Origin: Lasiosphaeria ovina | Taxonomy: Eukaryota > Ascomycota > Sordariomycetes > Sordariales > Lasiosphaeriaceae | Reading direction: 5' to 3' | NCBI GenBank assembly: GCA_033439765.1 | Contig: JAULSN010000006.1 | Location: 2,914,001-2,978,000 of the forward strand | DNA: 64,000 nt | Part shown: piece after piece, positions 54,828 to 64,000 of the stretch | Numbering within the stretch: the stretch's first letter is position 1 | Layout: every line of letters starts with the position of its first letter | Made by a program: the position numbers and the translations under genes | Notes under the pieces: model-generated | Database searches by the model: none | What the model was told of the DNA's origin: nothing | The model's input: only the letters and a program-made list of their open reading frames with translations

Positions 54828-55794
54828 TCAGCACTTAACCACCGCCTTCTTTCTCTTATTTCCCTTTCCCGCATATCCTCCACCGTCCACTTCATCCTCC
54901 TCATCCTCCGAGATATTAACCCCGTTATACTTTAGCACCTTTGTCAGGCGCCCGATCTGCCGGTCCTGCTTTGCCACCTGACGTGACAAGAGAACTACCT
55001 TCCGAGTAAGCTCGGCCACTTCTGAAGTCTGAGCAGCAGGGCTGGCGCTGCCAGTGGAATTAGCCATCTTGTCGGCAGGATCGGTGGTCGCGCGGAAGGT
55101 AAGGGGGCGAGTTTTGGTCGGTGGCGGTGGCGGCGGCGGGGGGGCATCGCGGAAGCCAGGCGTGTCGCGAGAATCAAGAATGGGCAGCTGGGACTTCGGT
55201 TGGGGAAGGACTTGCACAAACGAGTCCAAAGTCGGCTTAATCCGGGTTGAAACCGGCGTGGTCAAGTATTTATCTAGGGTATTACGAAGAGCAGTGTAGG
55301 CATCGCGACACGCCGGCGATGGCGATTGTCCGTCTTTGCGAGGCGCCAGCAGTCTCTGCTTCTGGGTCGCCATGAAACTAAACAGAAAGCCTTGGTCAGC
55401 AAGAGGGCTACCAATTTTGATAACACGGCGGGTCATACAAGTCGATATAAAGCGGTTTCAGCTCAGTAGGCATGTCGTTACATGCCATGCGAAGACGAGC
55501 GCAGCGCTTGCAGGCACCCGCCAATTCCGACTTCTCACAGCTAACGTCGTTGATCGTGATACCATGTAGGCAGCCGAAGCAGGGAAAGACCAAGCCTCCG
55601 CCACACTCCATCGTCTCCATTTTGACCATATGGAATTCGAAATTATCTGGCTCATCGTCGTCGGATAGCGACATCTGCGACAATTTGGGGGGAACGGACG
55701 GCGGCAGGGACCGAGTTTTAGCGCGAGCTCCATCAAAAATGGGAAAATTTTTCTTTGCGGCGGCCGCGTTTCCGGAGGGTCGGGGTCCAGACAT
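54828..55794 (-). CDS. Cysteine-cluster protein with Pro-rich linker and coiled coil
   Basis: Exons 55439-55794 and 54828-55377, intron 61 nt (GTATGA donor, CTGACC branch site, TTTAG acceptor); 906 nt (301 aa). The start is the Met at 55794 (MSGPRPSGN), because the open frame upstream of it looks non-coding. Residues about 60-110 hold CFGCLHG, then NDVSCEK and ACKRCARLRMACND, a spacing reminiscent of, but not equal to, a Zn(II)2Cys6 cluster. An eight-proline run lies at about residue 200, a coiled-coil-like heptad segment follows (VAELTRKVVLLSRQVAKQDR), and it ends in an acidic stretch and a basic tail (GKGNKRKKAVVKC). A nuclear DNA- or RNA-binding role is possible but not shown. Similar Cys-rich proteins are often repeated in fungal genomes. 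Confidence 0.65.
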
Positions 55795-56470
55795 GATGCG
55801 CCAGAGCTGACTGAATCCGGAGTAAGATTGAGAAAGAACGAGAGATTTGTAGGAGAGGCCACTTTGCTTTGGCTGCGAATGGCGCTGCGAGAGAGAGTTT
55901 GCTAAAGCTCGGAGTGCGCGATGCTGTCGTTGCAAGATGGAAAAAAGGGAGGCACGGTGGGTAAGGAAAGGAAGGAAAAGCAAGCAGGCCTAGAGGAAAC
56001 ATTTAAACCTCCAAAAAGGGAGAATGAAGATACCAGTCTCCACTTTCTTATCCTGGTGACTTCATCTGATGATTTCAGATACAGGGACGGGATGAAAGAT
56101 GTGGGAAGAAAGGGGGGAGTGATGTAAATACGGTAATTACCTTCCCACACGGCGCTACCTGCTCACATCCAGCTCAGAGGGAGGTTTTCTGAGGCAATTA
56201 TGAGATTCATTGCATCCTACTGCCAGATACCCGTGTTTCTATCGTCTAAGTGGTCTGTATCTTCATTACATGGAACCGGTCCAGCCGGTGCCACAGCAAC
56301 CGCACACACACGGGGTAAACATGCTCAAGACCTGCTTGGCCGCAGGTGTATATACACAGACCAGCTGCTCTCGCCGCGTCCAACTCGGAACTATCATCAC
56401 CCTTTGGGGCCCAACCGACCAGCGGTGACGGCCTATGCTCAACCCATGGGTTCCTTGGTGTCGTAGTTAA
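55795..56470. other. Intergenic region
   Basis: Leader of the cysteine-cluster gene on the left. On the right, no feature is seen before the gene ending at 56471. Confidence 0.4.
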
Positions 56471-56938
56471 TTAGATAATGGAGACGGGGCCCTCGGCATC
56501 GGTGACGTATCCGGGGAAGTACAAGACGTTGACGGGCAGGCCGTTGCTCTTGTTCTTGTACTTCTTCTGCTTGACGGTGATGCCGTAGGTGGTGGCGTAG
56601 GTCTGCAGGAAGGCGCGGACCAGCGTATTGCCGGCGGCGTGCATCTCGGTGGTGGTGCCGGGCAGCTCGGCGCAGACGTAGTGGATGTCGACGAGCCCGC
56701 CGTGCGTCGCGATGGCCAGGTCTAGCGCCGTGCGGATCCTGTTGATCTGCGCCGGCCCCTCCGTCACCGTGTCGCCCAGCTTCGCCCCCTCGATCACGGT
56801 GAACAGCGACCACCTGGGCAGGGCCCCCGTGAAGGTGATGCCGATCACCGAGCACCCGTGCAGCCCGCTCTGCGCGTTGTCCTCCTTGGCGTACCGGGCC
56901 ACCTTTATCTCGTTCATGGCAACGCTGACGACAGTCAT
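56471..56938 (-). CDS. Hypothetical 155-aa protein
   Basis: Start chosen at the ATG at 56936-56938 (GTCATGG on the plus strand), since the upstream extension of the frame is low-complexity (Ser/His-rich). The sequence MTVVSVAMNEIKVARYAKED ... ARGPAQ-free but with alternating strands and helices (SLFTVIEGAKLGDTVTEGPA, INRIRTALDLAIATHGGLVD, NVLYFPGYVTDAEG) reads as a compact alpha/beta domain. No signal peptide and no membrane segment. No family recognised. The leader upstream is rich in CACCAT/ACCATC repeats (57000-57060). Codon use is strongly GC3, typical of an expressed gene in this window. Confidence 0.6.
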   Translation of the reverse strand: MTVVSVAMNEIKVARYAKEDNAQSGLHGCSVIGITFTGALPRWSLFTVIEGAKLGDTVTEGPAQINRIRTALDLAIATHGGLVDIHYVCAELPGTTTEMHAAGNTLVRAFLQTYATTYGITVKQKKYKNKSNGLPVNVLYFPGYVTDAEGPVSII

Positions 56939-59842
56939 GGTAGCGTGTGATTTGTTTGTTGTTTTGGGTGGTTGGAAAGGGCTGCGTTTGTCTGTTTGAT
57001 GGTGGTAGTGGAAGGAGGTGCTTGTGTTTGATGGTGATGATGATGGTGATGATGAAAACAGAAACGGCTTTGAGGTGTCCGGAGAGTCATGATTAAATAG
57101 TGATCGTTGCGAGTCCAAGTACGAGACTGTCACGCAATACGACCGCCGCAGTGAAGCTGTTCCGAGGTGCTCGGTGGTGAGCTGGAAACCAACCTACCCC
57201 GAACCAACAACCGCCATCAGCATTACCCTCGTCAGCACCGGCTCGTATTTGGATCTCCACCCAGAATGAGGCGAGATGATGATACCAACGCCCCAGACAA
57301 GGCCAGCAGCCCACGAGTTTGGAGCTGATCAACACATTCTGTCACTTCACCGGCGCCGCTCTGCCTCGTATCCTGACTGACTTCTGAGCTGAGAGTGAGT
57401 CGAGTTGAGGGAACCACGCCGCAGACCGTGTCAGATCTGATGGACGCTTCCAATGAGCACAGTGAGCGAAACCGGCTGTGTGTCTCTGGGGCAAGAGCGG
57501 GACCCCTTTCGCAGTCCCCCGCCCACGACGTGCATCAACAGCACATGTCAGATTACCTGAAACCAAGCCCGAGAACCGTCATCGTTTCATTATCATATCA
57601 ACCGGTTCTCATCCCCGACGGTCATTGGGTATGAGCTCAGACGTCCATTACGTCCCCGCCCCTCATTTCCTGTACTATTATCGAACAATAACATGGTGGA
57701 GCCCGTCTGATGCGCGATGGAGGGAGGGCTGCCGGTGCCCACATAATTACATCTCTCAGCCGTTCTGGGTGAGACTTGGCGTTTAGTGTGACACCATTGA
57801 CGACATCTTTGCTTTCACCCAACCCGTATTCGGCGTTCGGATAAGTATGCGAGGGTAGTATTGGTGTCGAATGCCGCCCCCTAAGCTGCAATGACGCGGC
57901 GAGGCGGCGGAAATCTTTGGGGAATGATGACATCCGTGCACGCTGCGGGGAAGATATGCCTTTCTTGGGACTTTGGACCCCTTTCCAAGTTGCCTAGACG
58001 GTCGCCAACCAACACAACTGTGCCACGGCACCTGTTGCCGCAGCCCCTTGGGTCTTAATCATCGCCCGGCATTGGGAACGACGTGCCAGGCACCGATGTC
58101 GGCAATCTATACGAGCCACATCCGAAAGCCTGAGCCACATGCAAACATCAAAATGCGAAGACCAAAGCCGGAAATAAGAATAGATCCGAGTCTTACAATT
58201 GGCTTTCATTTGCCCATTGTCTCCGACATGGGATTTACGAGAATGCGGGACATGTGGTATAATTACGTAACAGGTCCTCGCCTCCTCCGCTCTCTAACTG
58301 ATTGAAGTGTCCACACCTACTATTCACCAATGGACCCAGGACAAAAGTCTGCCCTGATCAGTTAGTCTGCAGTGTGCGATTCCAATACCACGTCAAACGA
58401 CCTGCCACGGCACCTGGCCTCTGTACCCGGTTTGTTTTTCGTGACACAAGCTGACAGGATTTGTTCCAAATCTCAGCTTATGCCACCTGCCTTGCTTCCA
58501 TGCACGCAGAGGTTTCAACGCCACCAACAGACAGCTCAGGCAGCCCCCAGCAGGAGAGGCAGAAGGTCTGGACGATGGATGGCACTGCACGTGACTAAGA
58601 AGTCACTCGTGTCCGTAGTCTTTGCTCCTGTCTCCATACCTATATAAGACGTTCGTACAAGCTTGTTTGAAGCTCACCCATCGGCGAGGTAGCTTCGACA
58701 TTGAGATTTTAGGCTGGATTGCGCGCTCCCGCTTGTTTCTCGACCCCCCCAAGCATCCATCTTCACCTCCTAGCCTTGCAAATCCCTCTGTTGGGCGTTC
58801 CCCCCCCCACTTGCTGCTCTTCTTATTTTCCTTTGTCTTTTCCTTTTCTTGTCGTGTCGATGAAGAATCAAGGGGAAAATTGTTCATAAGCCCTGCTGCC
58901 GTCCACCTCAAGATACAGCGGCACACGAACCACTCCGCTCTCGCCATGAAACTCCCTCCTCCCCAGCTTGGGAGCGAATTGGGGTTTCCTGTGTAGCCCG
59001 GTTTGATGTCTGCCCCCCCGCCCTCTAATTTCATGATTCCATCTCCTTACTCTTTCGCCCCCTTTGTTCGGGTACTAATTAACCACTGGAAGGCAATGCC
59101 TGCCACACAACGCGAAGAAATCCTCAAGGTAACCTGACTTGCAAGGAGGGGTTTCAGACCCCCTCCCTTGTCGCCATCTAACTGGTGCCGAATGTAGAGG
59201 TGTAAACCCGCGTAATGATTCGTTGGTCAAGGGTGAAAGAAAGCCAGGCAGGCGTGGTGGAGGTGATTGGTTTAGGCCACTCTCCCCTTTGTTGGGGCTT
59301 GTGCGTGTGACATTAGGCTGCACCCAACTGCGACCTTTTCGGGTGCCCAACTTGAGCCTGACATGGCGGGGGGACGGAGCGGGGGCGCCTCTCATGGTCT
59401 GTAACTGGGAGCCGTTCGAAATCTTCGATGGTTTGGTTGCTGCTCTATCAGAAGTTTTGCCACCAATTAGCGTGATGGTTCAGCATTAAGGATCGGTCTG
59501 CCACACGCGGCCAGATAGGAAAGTACCTAGTCTAGCTGCTGGGGGGGCGACGGGCTGGAATGCAATTCCATGGGGGAGGGGGGCCTTGGAAGGCTATTGG
59601 TATCAGAGGGTGGCAACCACTGGAACCTGATAGGAAGAATCCGGACGCAAAAAAGCTAGGCAAGTAGGCATGTACTTACCTATGTGGTAGATGCTTCTGT
59701 GATAAAGAGAACCAAGATTTCCCACGTTCTGAAAGAAATTTGAATGACCAAGCAAACCGTGCTCGAGTCTCAGCACACCATCTTTCCTCCCAAACTTTGA
59801 GGTGCGAAGATTCTAAGCCCTTTTCTCATCTTCTCGGCCACA
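56939..59842. other. Gene-poor region, 2.9 kb, with one promoter-like block
   Basis: No convincing gene. At 58641-58648 there is TATATAAG, followed by a C- and CT-rich stretch up to 58860, which looks like a promoter and leader. The only ATGs after it (58860, 58946) open very short frames. A C10 run lies at 58801-58810. 59139-59489 holds an open frame without features. The leader of the next gene runs from about 59770. Confidence 0.45.
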
Positions 59843-60733
59843 ATGTCGGGGCTTTACTACGTGTTTGTAAAATGGGTCCCCGGCATGGGAAATAAAGACT
59901 GGGTAGTAACCCAGGCAGCAACCCAAGGTCGCCACCTACTTTGCTTTTCATCCCGATACGATGCCGACGAATTCTACCGCGAATTTCAGGACACCCTTCC
60001 GAACAGAGGCTTAACCCGGGCATCACCTCAGTTCTGGGTTCAAAGGTCTCAAAGTAGGTTTGGTTCTTCCAAGGCAACTGGGCAGGCCCCCTTGCAGTCT
60101 CACGATCCTGACATGTGTGCCTCTGCTGATGACACGGCGCTCTTTTTGTGGGTGTGCATAGGGGAGAACGAGGTTGTTCACTTCCAACAGGACTTAACGC
60201 ACGGGGTGCAATTCTGTCGGGTCATGAGCAGTTTTAAATTACACGACGCCTACACCGACTCCGCGCCCATTCTCGGCCAGCAGGTCACGGGCCCAGACTG
60301 GCTCAGCGGCGGTTGTTTCTTCATCCGGAACCGTCGCCAACCCAATCTGTACTGGGGCGTGCACGGAACACATGTCCACGCTTCCGAGAGCTATCGCACC
60401 AAGTTCCGCATCAACCTCGTCGGCAATGCGGACTCCAAGGGGCAGGTCCTAATCCGCAAAGACCAGGTGACGGTCTCAGTCGTCGCCGAAACTGTCACTT
60501 CCAGCCAGGGTACTGGGCAGCGCAAGGAGTACCTCGGTGCTAGCGGGGGCCGCTTGAAGGTCTCTGACAATCCATATAAATGGACATTTGAGGAGTTGGT
60601 GTGTAATGGCATTGGGGTTCGGTGGGAGTCCGACCCAGCGTTCCCGGCCGGGAGCATCTCGGGTGCCGAACAAGTGCAAGTGCCTATTCTTTGGCACATG
60701 AGCGATGAGGCTGACGAGTGGGAGCTTTGCTGA
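59843..60733 (+). CDS. Hypothetical 296-aa protein, possible beta-trefoil C-terminal half
   Basis: Single-exon frame with a good start (CACAATGTCGGGG). The N-terminus MSGLYYVFVKWVPGMGNKDW has no signal peptide. Residues about 45-75 (RYDADEFYREFQDTLPNRGL) are charged and helical. The C-terminal half has repeated short strands, GCFFIRNRRQPNLYWGVHGT, VHASESYRTKFRINLVGNAD and KGQVLIRKDQVTVSVVAETV, which is the kind of rhythm seen in beta-trefoil (ricin-type or actin-bundling-like) domains; that is only a guess from pattern. No family was recognised. An intron is not needed to keep the frame. Confidence 0.6.
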   Translation: MSGLYYVFVKWVPGMGNKDWVVTQAATQGRHLLCFSSRYDADEFYREFQDTLPNRGLTRASPQFWVQRSQSRFGSSKATGQAPLQSHDPDMCASADDTALFLWVCIGENEVVHFQQDLTHGVQFCRVMSSFKLHDAYTDSAPILGQQVTGPDWLSGGCFFIRNRRQPNLYWGVHGTHVHASESYRTKFRINLVGNADSKGQVLIRKDQVTVSVVAETVTSSQGTGQRKEYLGASGGRLKVSDNPYKWTFEELVCNGIGVRWESDPAFPAGSISGAEQVQVPILWHMSDEADEWELC

Positions 60734-61776
60734 CGCCGACCTCTTTCTGATGGGGAATCCGAAACACTTGTTGCCAAATGTGGGATGCGGGTGACGTTGA
60801 GAATCCTGTTAGGTAGTCAAGTAGCGTATAGCCTCCGCTGCTTCAGGATGGTTCATCGCTATCTCTCCTCCTGGTCATGTCATGTGCTCTGTTATCCCGG
60901 CCCCTGCAACGCTAATTACCGATCGCCTTGAGGTTGTGCAACAATGAATCTTGAATCCCCTGGGTTTTCTCCTCACAGCTCACCAAAATGTGTAGCGGGG
61001 TTATTATGTAGCCGTTTGTTCCCGGCTTGGGCCACCGAACGCACACGTGTGGCGTCACGCGGTGCGAGTTGCGCCAAAACTTGTAGACGCCTAAGGCACT
61101 GTCGGGTTTGCCACCCGATGACCCCTCCTACTTAGTCAACCCTTTGGAGCCTGATATGCAACAGAAGACGTTTACCTAGACAGTGGTGTAATGGAAGGCG
61201 GGGAGCACAAAAGGTACTGCACTCGAGACAGCCAGTGTTCGATTCACAAGAGTATCAGAAAAAATTTACGCTATTGAAAATATACCCCATTTATGGCTAG
61301 CACAGGTCAGTCAGGGTAGTCCCGATCGATGGCCGAATTAACGGTTCTATCTTAGCCCTTAGGATACATCTGGGGTAGAATACGCACCCATCCCCATAAC
61401 TGGGACTGGGGAGTTGGTTCGAACCCAACGGCTGTGCTGTAAGGCCTACCAACTGTGACCGAATGTCGGTGCGAATCCGACCTGTTGGGGAAAACGTTGA
61501 CTGTTACACCACGCGCGACCTTGGGGTTCTCCTCAGGGCACTCTTTCTTTTTCTGTTTTCCTATATCGTCAATATATTTATATATATACATACAATGTAC
61601 ACGCATCTCCGTCAGGGGATGAATCATAATGAAAACCGTTTGTTAGGCAGACCCGCCAAAGGAAGGAGGGGTGCGGGGTACAACATAACCCAACGGCCCT
61701 CTCGCTATCCTGGTTTCTCAACTCCAACGAACCATACTTCACAACCACACCCATCACAAGTAGCGCCACCACCACC
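60734..61776. other. Intergenic region with tRNA-like remnants
   Basis: No protein gene is seen. 61180-61480 contains several RNA polymerase III promoter-like pieces: TGGTGTAATGG (A box-like, 61181) with GTTCGATTC (B box-like, 61223), a perfect T-arm at 61412-61428 (GTTGG-TTCGAAC-CCAAC) and a near T-arm at 61465-61481 (GTCGG-TGCGAAT-CCGAC). None folds into a complete tRNA. Confidence 0.45.
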
Positions 61777-63165
61777 ATGGAGCCCTTCAGCCTCGACATG
61801 ATCGGACAGCTGCCAAACCTGAACATCTACACGCAGCTCTGCCTCTGCTTTTCCGTGCCCGACGACGACGACGCGGACGCGACCCGCCAAGCAGCCGCCG
61901 GCATCCTCGCCCAGGGCCTCAAGACACTAGCACAGCGCGTACCATGGGTCGCAGGGCAGATCGTCCACGAGCCGTCCAGCGAAGCCGGCAACTCGGGAAC
62001 CTACAAGATCGTCCCCTGGGCGGACACCCCACTCCTGGTGGTCCGCGACCTCCGGGGGGACCCCTCCGCGCCGACGATGGCTGTCCTTCAGAAACAGAAC
62101 TTCCCCATAGAACTGCTCGACGAGCGCCTCCTCGCGCCGTACATGACCATCCCCGGCGGGGCGGCGGGGTCGAAGCCGGATGAGCCGACGGCTGTGTTTG
62201 CAGTTCAGATGAGCCACATCGATGGCGGGCTGTTGGTGACGTTTGTCGCCCAGCACCAGGTCATGGATCTCGCGGGGCAGATGCAGCTCATGCGCCTCCT
62301 TTCTATGGCCTGTCGAGGGGAGGACATGCCGGACGGCGAGGTGGAACTCGCGAATCGGGATCGCTCTGACATTATTCCACCTCTCGGTGACGATGAGCCG
62401 GAGCCCGTCGAGCAACTCGGTCGGCAGACGGTGAAGCCGTCGCCTCTGCCCTCTGGTGCGGACTCAGTGGCATCTATCTGGGCAAGTTTCTCCTTCTCAG
62501 GGGAATCTCTCGCAGCTCTCAAGGCAGCGGCTCTCGCGACGGCCACGCTGCAGAACATTTCCACCGATGACGCACTCACTGCATTTGTCTGGCAGTCCAT
62601 CACGCGCGCGCGACTCCACCGCCTCGGCAAGGACCCGAACACCACCCAAGCACAGGTAACACTCGGACGCGCAGTCGACTGCCGGCGGTACCTCGGCGTC
62701 CCGAAGGAATACCCCGGCCTGCTCAACACCATGGTGTACCTCACGCACGCCGCCCAAGAAACCGCCGACATGCCCTTGGGCGAAATGGCCTCGGGGCTAC
62801 GTGCCGCCGTCGACCCGGCCACGTCGCAGGTAGGGCTGTACACGCGTGCGCTGGCGGCGCTCCTGCGCCGGACGCCAGACAAGGCCATGGTCTCCATGGG
62901 GGCGGACATCGACCCGCCGAGAGACCTCATGCTCAGCTCGTGGGCGGGGGCGGGGGCGAATTGCTATGGCTTAGATTTTGGGTTGGGAGTCGGGTCGTCT
63001 GTGGCGGTGAGAAGGCCCCGGTTCCAGCCCTTCGAGGGGCTAGGCTATCTACTGCCCAGACATCCGAGCGGGGAGATTGTGTTGGCGGTGTGTCTGAGGG
63101 AGGAGGATATGGCGGCGCTGAGAAGGGATGGCGAGTTTGGAGCGTATGCCGTGTACGTTGGCTGA
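61777..63165 (+). CDS. BAHD-type acyltransferase, trichothecene 3-O-acetyltransferase-like
   Basis: A 462-aa CoA-dependent acyltransferase, single exon. The catalytic HxxxD is at His160 (AQHQVMDLAG), and the structural DFGxG motif is DFGLG at about residue 405 (CYGLDFGLGVGS). N- and C-lobes have the expected lengths. The C-terminus (FQPFEGLGYLLPRHPSGEIV) matches the fungal Tri101-like branch, in which the enzyme transfers acetyl groups to hydroxylated secondary metabolites, including self-protective acetylation. No signal peptide, so cytosolic. Neighbours include no synthase, and the nearest biosynthetic-type gene is the P450 relic about 16 kb away, so this may be a stand-alone detoxifying enzyme. 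Substrate unknown. Confidence 0.85.
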   Translation: MEPFSLDMIGQLPNLNIYTQLCLCFSVPDDDDADATRQAAAGILAQGLKTLAQRVPWVAGQIVHEPSSEAGNSGTYKIVPWADTPLLVVRDLRGDPSAPTMAVLQKQNFPIELLDERLLAPYMTIPGGAAGSKPDEPTAVFAVQMSHIDGGLLVTFVAQHQVMDLAGQMQLMRLLSMACRGEDMPDGEVELANRDRSDIIPPLGDDEPEPVEQLGRQTVKPSPLPSGADSVASIWASFSFSGESLAALKAAALATATLQNISTDDALTAFVWQSITRARLHRLGKDPNTTQAQVTLGRAVDCRRYLGVPKEYPGLLNTMVYLTHAAQETADMPLGEMASGLRAAVDPATSQVGLYTRALAALLRRTPDKAMVSMGADIDPPRDLMLSSWAGAGANCYGLDFGLGVGSSVAVRRPRFQPFEGLGYLLPRHPSGEIVLAVCLREEDMAALRRDGEFGAYAVYVG

Positions 63166-63270
63166 CGGAGAGACAAGATAGAGATGTCACCATCTTAACA
63201 CCATGCCGAACTGCTCTTGAGGAATCCTAGCTTGGTCACATTGCGTCGCCACATCCCAGTTATCATCTCC
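63166..63270. other. Short gap between acyltransferase and partial gene
   Basis: No feature seen. Confidence 0.4.
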
Positions 63271-64000
63271 TCACCTGGCCTCACGTTCTAAGTGTGTGAT
63301 ATTGTTTCCCTGCTCCTCGGCTTGAGACATGACAGCCCCAATCTCGCGCAGGTAATCCGTCATATTCCCAAGATCCTTGGCATCCTTGTCGATCAAAATT
63401 TTATTGAAGATTCCGTCCAGAGACGTATCGATGGGCCGCATTGTTTTTTGTATCATCCGTTGAATACTAGGCCTGTATTCCTCTAGCACTATCTTGGCCT
63501 TCCATCTTATCGGTCCCCATTCAGACTAGTCTAGCACATAACCAACAGCCAGTATCTTCGTCGTGCTAGGAAATAGCTCCCCGCGGAGTTGTGAGTGTTT
63601 GGAGAAACGACGGAGGGGCTCTTTGAAGAGACTGTACGCTGAAAAGCGCTCCGAGAACGTAATATTATATGCAACTTCGCTGGTGGGGATTGAGGCGAGT
63701 ACCAAAAATCTGGCATTGCAGTAGTTTTGCCGACTGGGGTAAAATTCTCGGAAGAGATAGGCGCCAGCCTTTTTCTGTGGTGGGATGCTGTCCTCGTTGA
63801 AAAAGAAGAAGGCATGCATGTCCTCGCCCGCCTGCTTCTTCGTACCCGGGTAACGATAAAAATCTGATAACCAATCACATATTGTGATGAGACAGCCGTC
63901 TTTTGCGACATATCTCATGGAGTGCGTGAGCCTCGATACGCCGTCCAGAAAGAGCGCGAGTGTCGACATCTTCATGGGGCCAAATGCACTCAGTGCCGCG
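63271..64000 (-). CDS. 3' part of an unknown gene, 5' end outside window
   Basis: The minus frame is open from the right edge (AALSAFGPMKMSTLALFLDG) to 63526, and a second frame runs 63489-63271 (LEEYRPSIQRMIQKTMRPID, then EIGAVMSQAEEQGNNITHLE). A GT-AG intron of about 45 nt (GTTATG donor near 63542, ATAG acceptor near 63498) could join KILAV to VLEEYRPS. The first part has alternating hydrophobic helices (SMRYVAKDGCLITICDWLSD, EVAYNITFSERFSAYSLFKE), and the end is coiled-coil-like. No domain recognised, and no start is inside the window. Could instead be two separate relics. Confidence 0.4.

Noticed and set aside
61426..61489. Possible tRNA with acceptor stem CCAACGG/CTGTTGG
   Set aside because: The stem and T-arm pair, but only 33 nt separate them, too short for D and anticodon arms.
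1..64000. CRISPR arrays, rRNA genes or bacterial-type operons
   Set aside because: None seen; gene structure with spliceosomal introns is eukaryotic throughout.

Overview
The window looks like an accessory stretch of a filamentous ascomycete chromosome (Pezizomycotina, probably Sordariomycetes; the exact taxon is an inference). The evidence is frequent short introns of about 50-110 nt with GT-AG ends and CTAAC/CTGAC branch sites, fungal-only families (HET, NACHT-ankyrin, ascomycete laccase, large-subunit catalase with a DJ-1-like tail), GC-rich intact exons beside AT-richer transposon relics, and stop codons in a transposase relic that fit repeat-induced point mutation (RIP).

Layout. 1-876: C-terminal part of a TPR/ankyrin-type protein. 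1046-3165: ascomycete laccase with a 30-nt micro-exon. 3.2-6.6 kb: gene-poor. 6575-7531: membrane protein of unknown role. 8907-9840: alpha/beta hydrolase. 11059-12216: secreted aspartic-protease-like protein. 12908-15259: C-terminal part of a NACHT/ankyrin/C2H2 gene cut off by a Fot/pogo-type transposon remnant (15262 to about 15740). 16622-19891: SNF2 helicase in ten exons. 22230-23050: EthD-like protein. 23425-24932: secreted M28 aminopeptidase. 25412-27538: HET protein. 27885-29448: M20 carbamoylase/amidohydrolase. 31584-32837: TPR-array protein. 33095-35915: second HET protein. 36304-42681: two large, intronless, divergently transcribed genes. 42.9-45.9 kb: relics of a HET tail and a cytochrome P450. 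46551-48944: catalase. 50186-51074: short-chain dehydrogenase. 52289-52727: a MITE. 53515-53970: secreted six-cysteine protein. 54.8-60.7 kb: three hypothetical genes. 61777-63165: trichothecene-3-O-acetyltransferase-like BAHD enzyme. 63271 to the right edge: partial gene.

Themes. The region holds several proteins of the kind used in fungal non-self recognition (two HET genes and a HET relic, one NACHT-ankyrin gene, TPR arrays). It also holds secreted or oxidative enzymes (laccase, M28 peptidase, aspartic-protease-like protein, catalase) and unlinked secondary-metabolism-type enzymes (acyltransferase, P450 relic, SDR). No complete biosynthetic cluster is visible because there is no PKS, NRPS or terpene synthase. 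The most unusual locus is the intronless divergent pair: a 1208-aa protein (predicted propeller-like N-half, Trp-rich helical C-half) facing a 577-aa protein with a tentative resemblance to TULIP/P47-type proteins.

Gene models were built by hand from translated frames and splice signals. Where exons were joined, the summed exon length is a multiple of three. Family names are from motif recognition, not searches.
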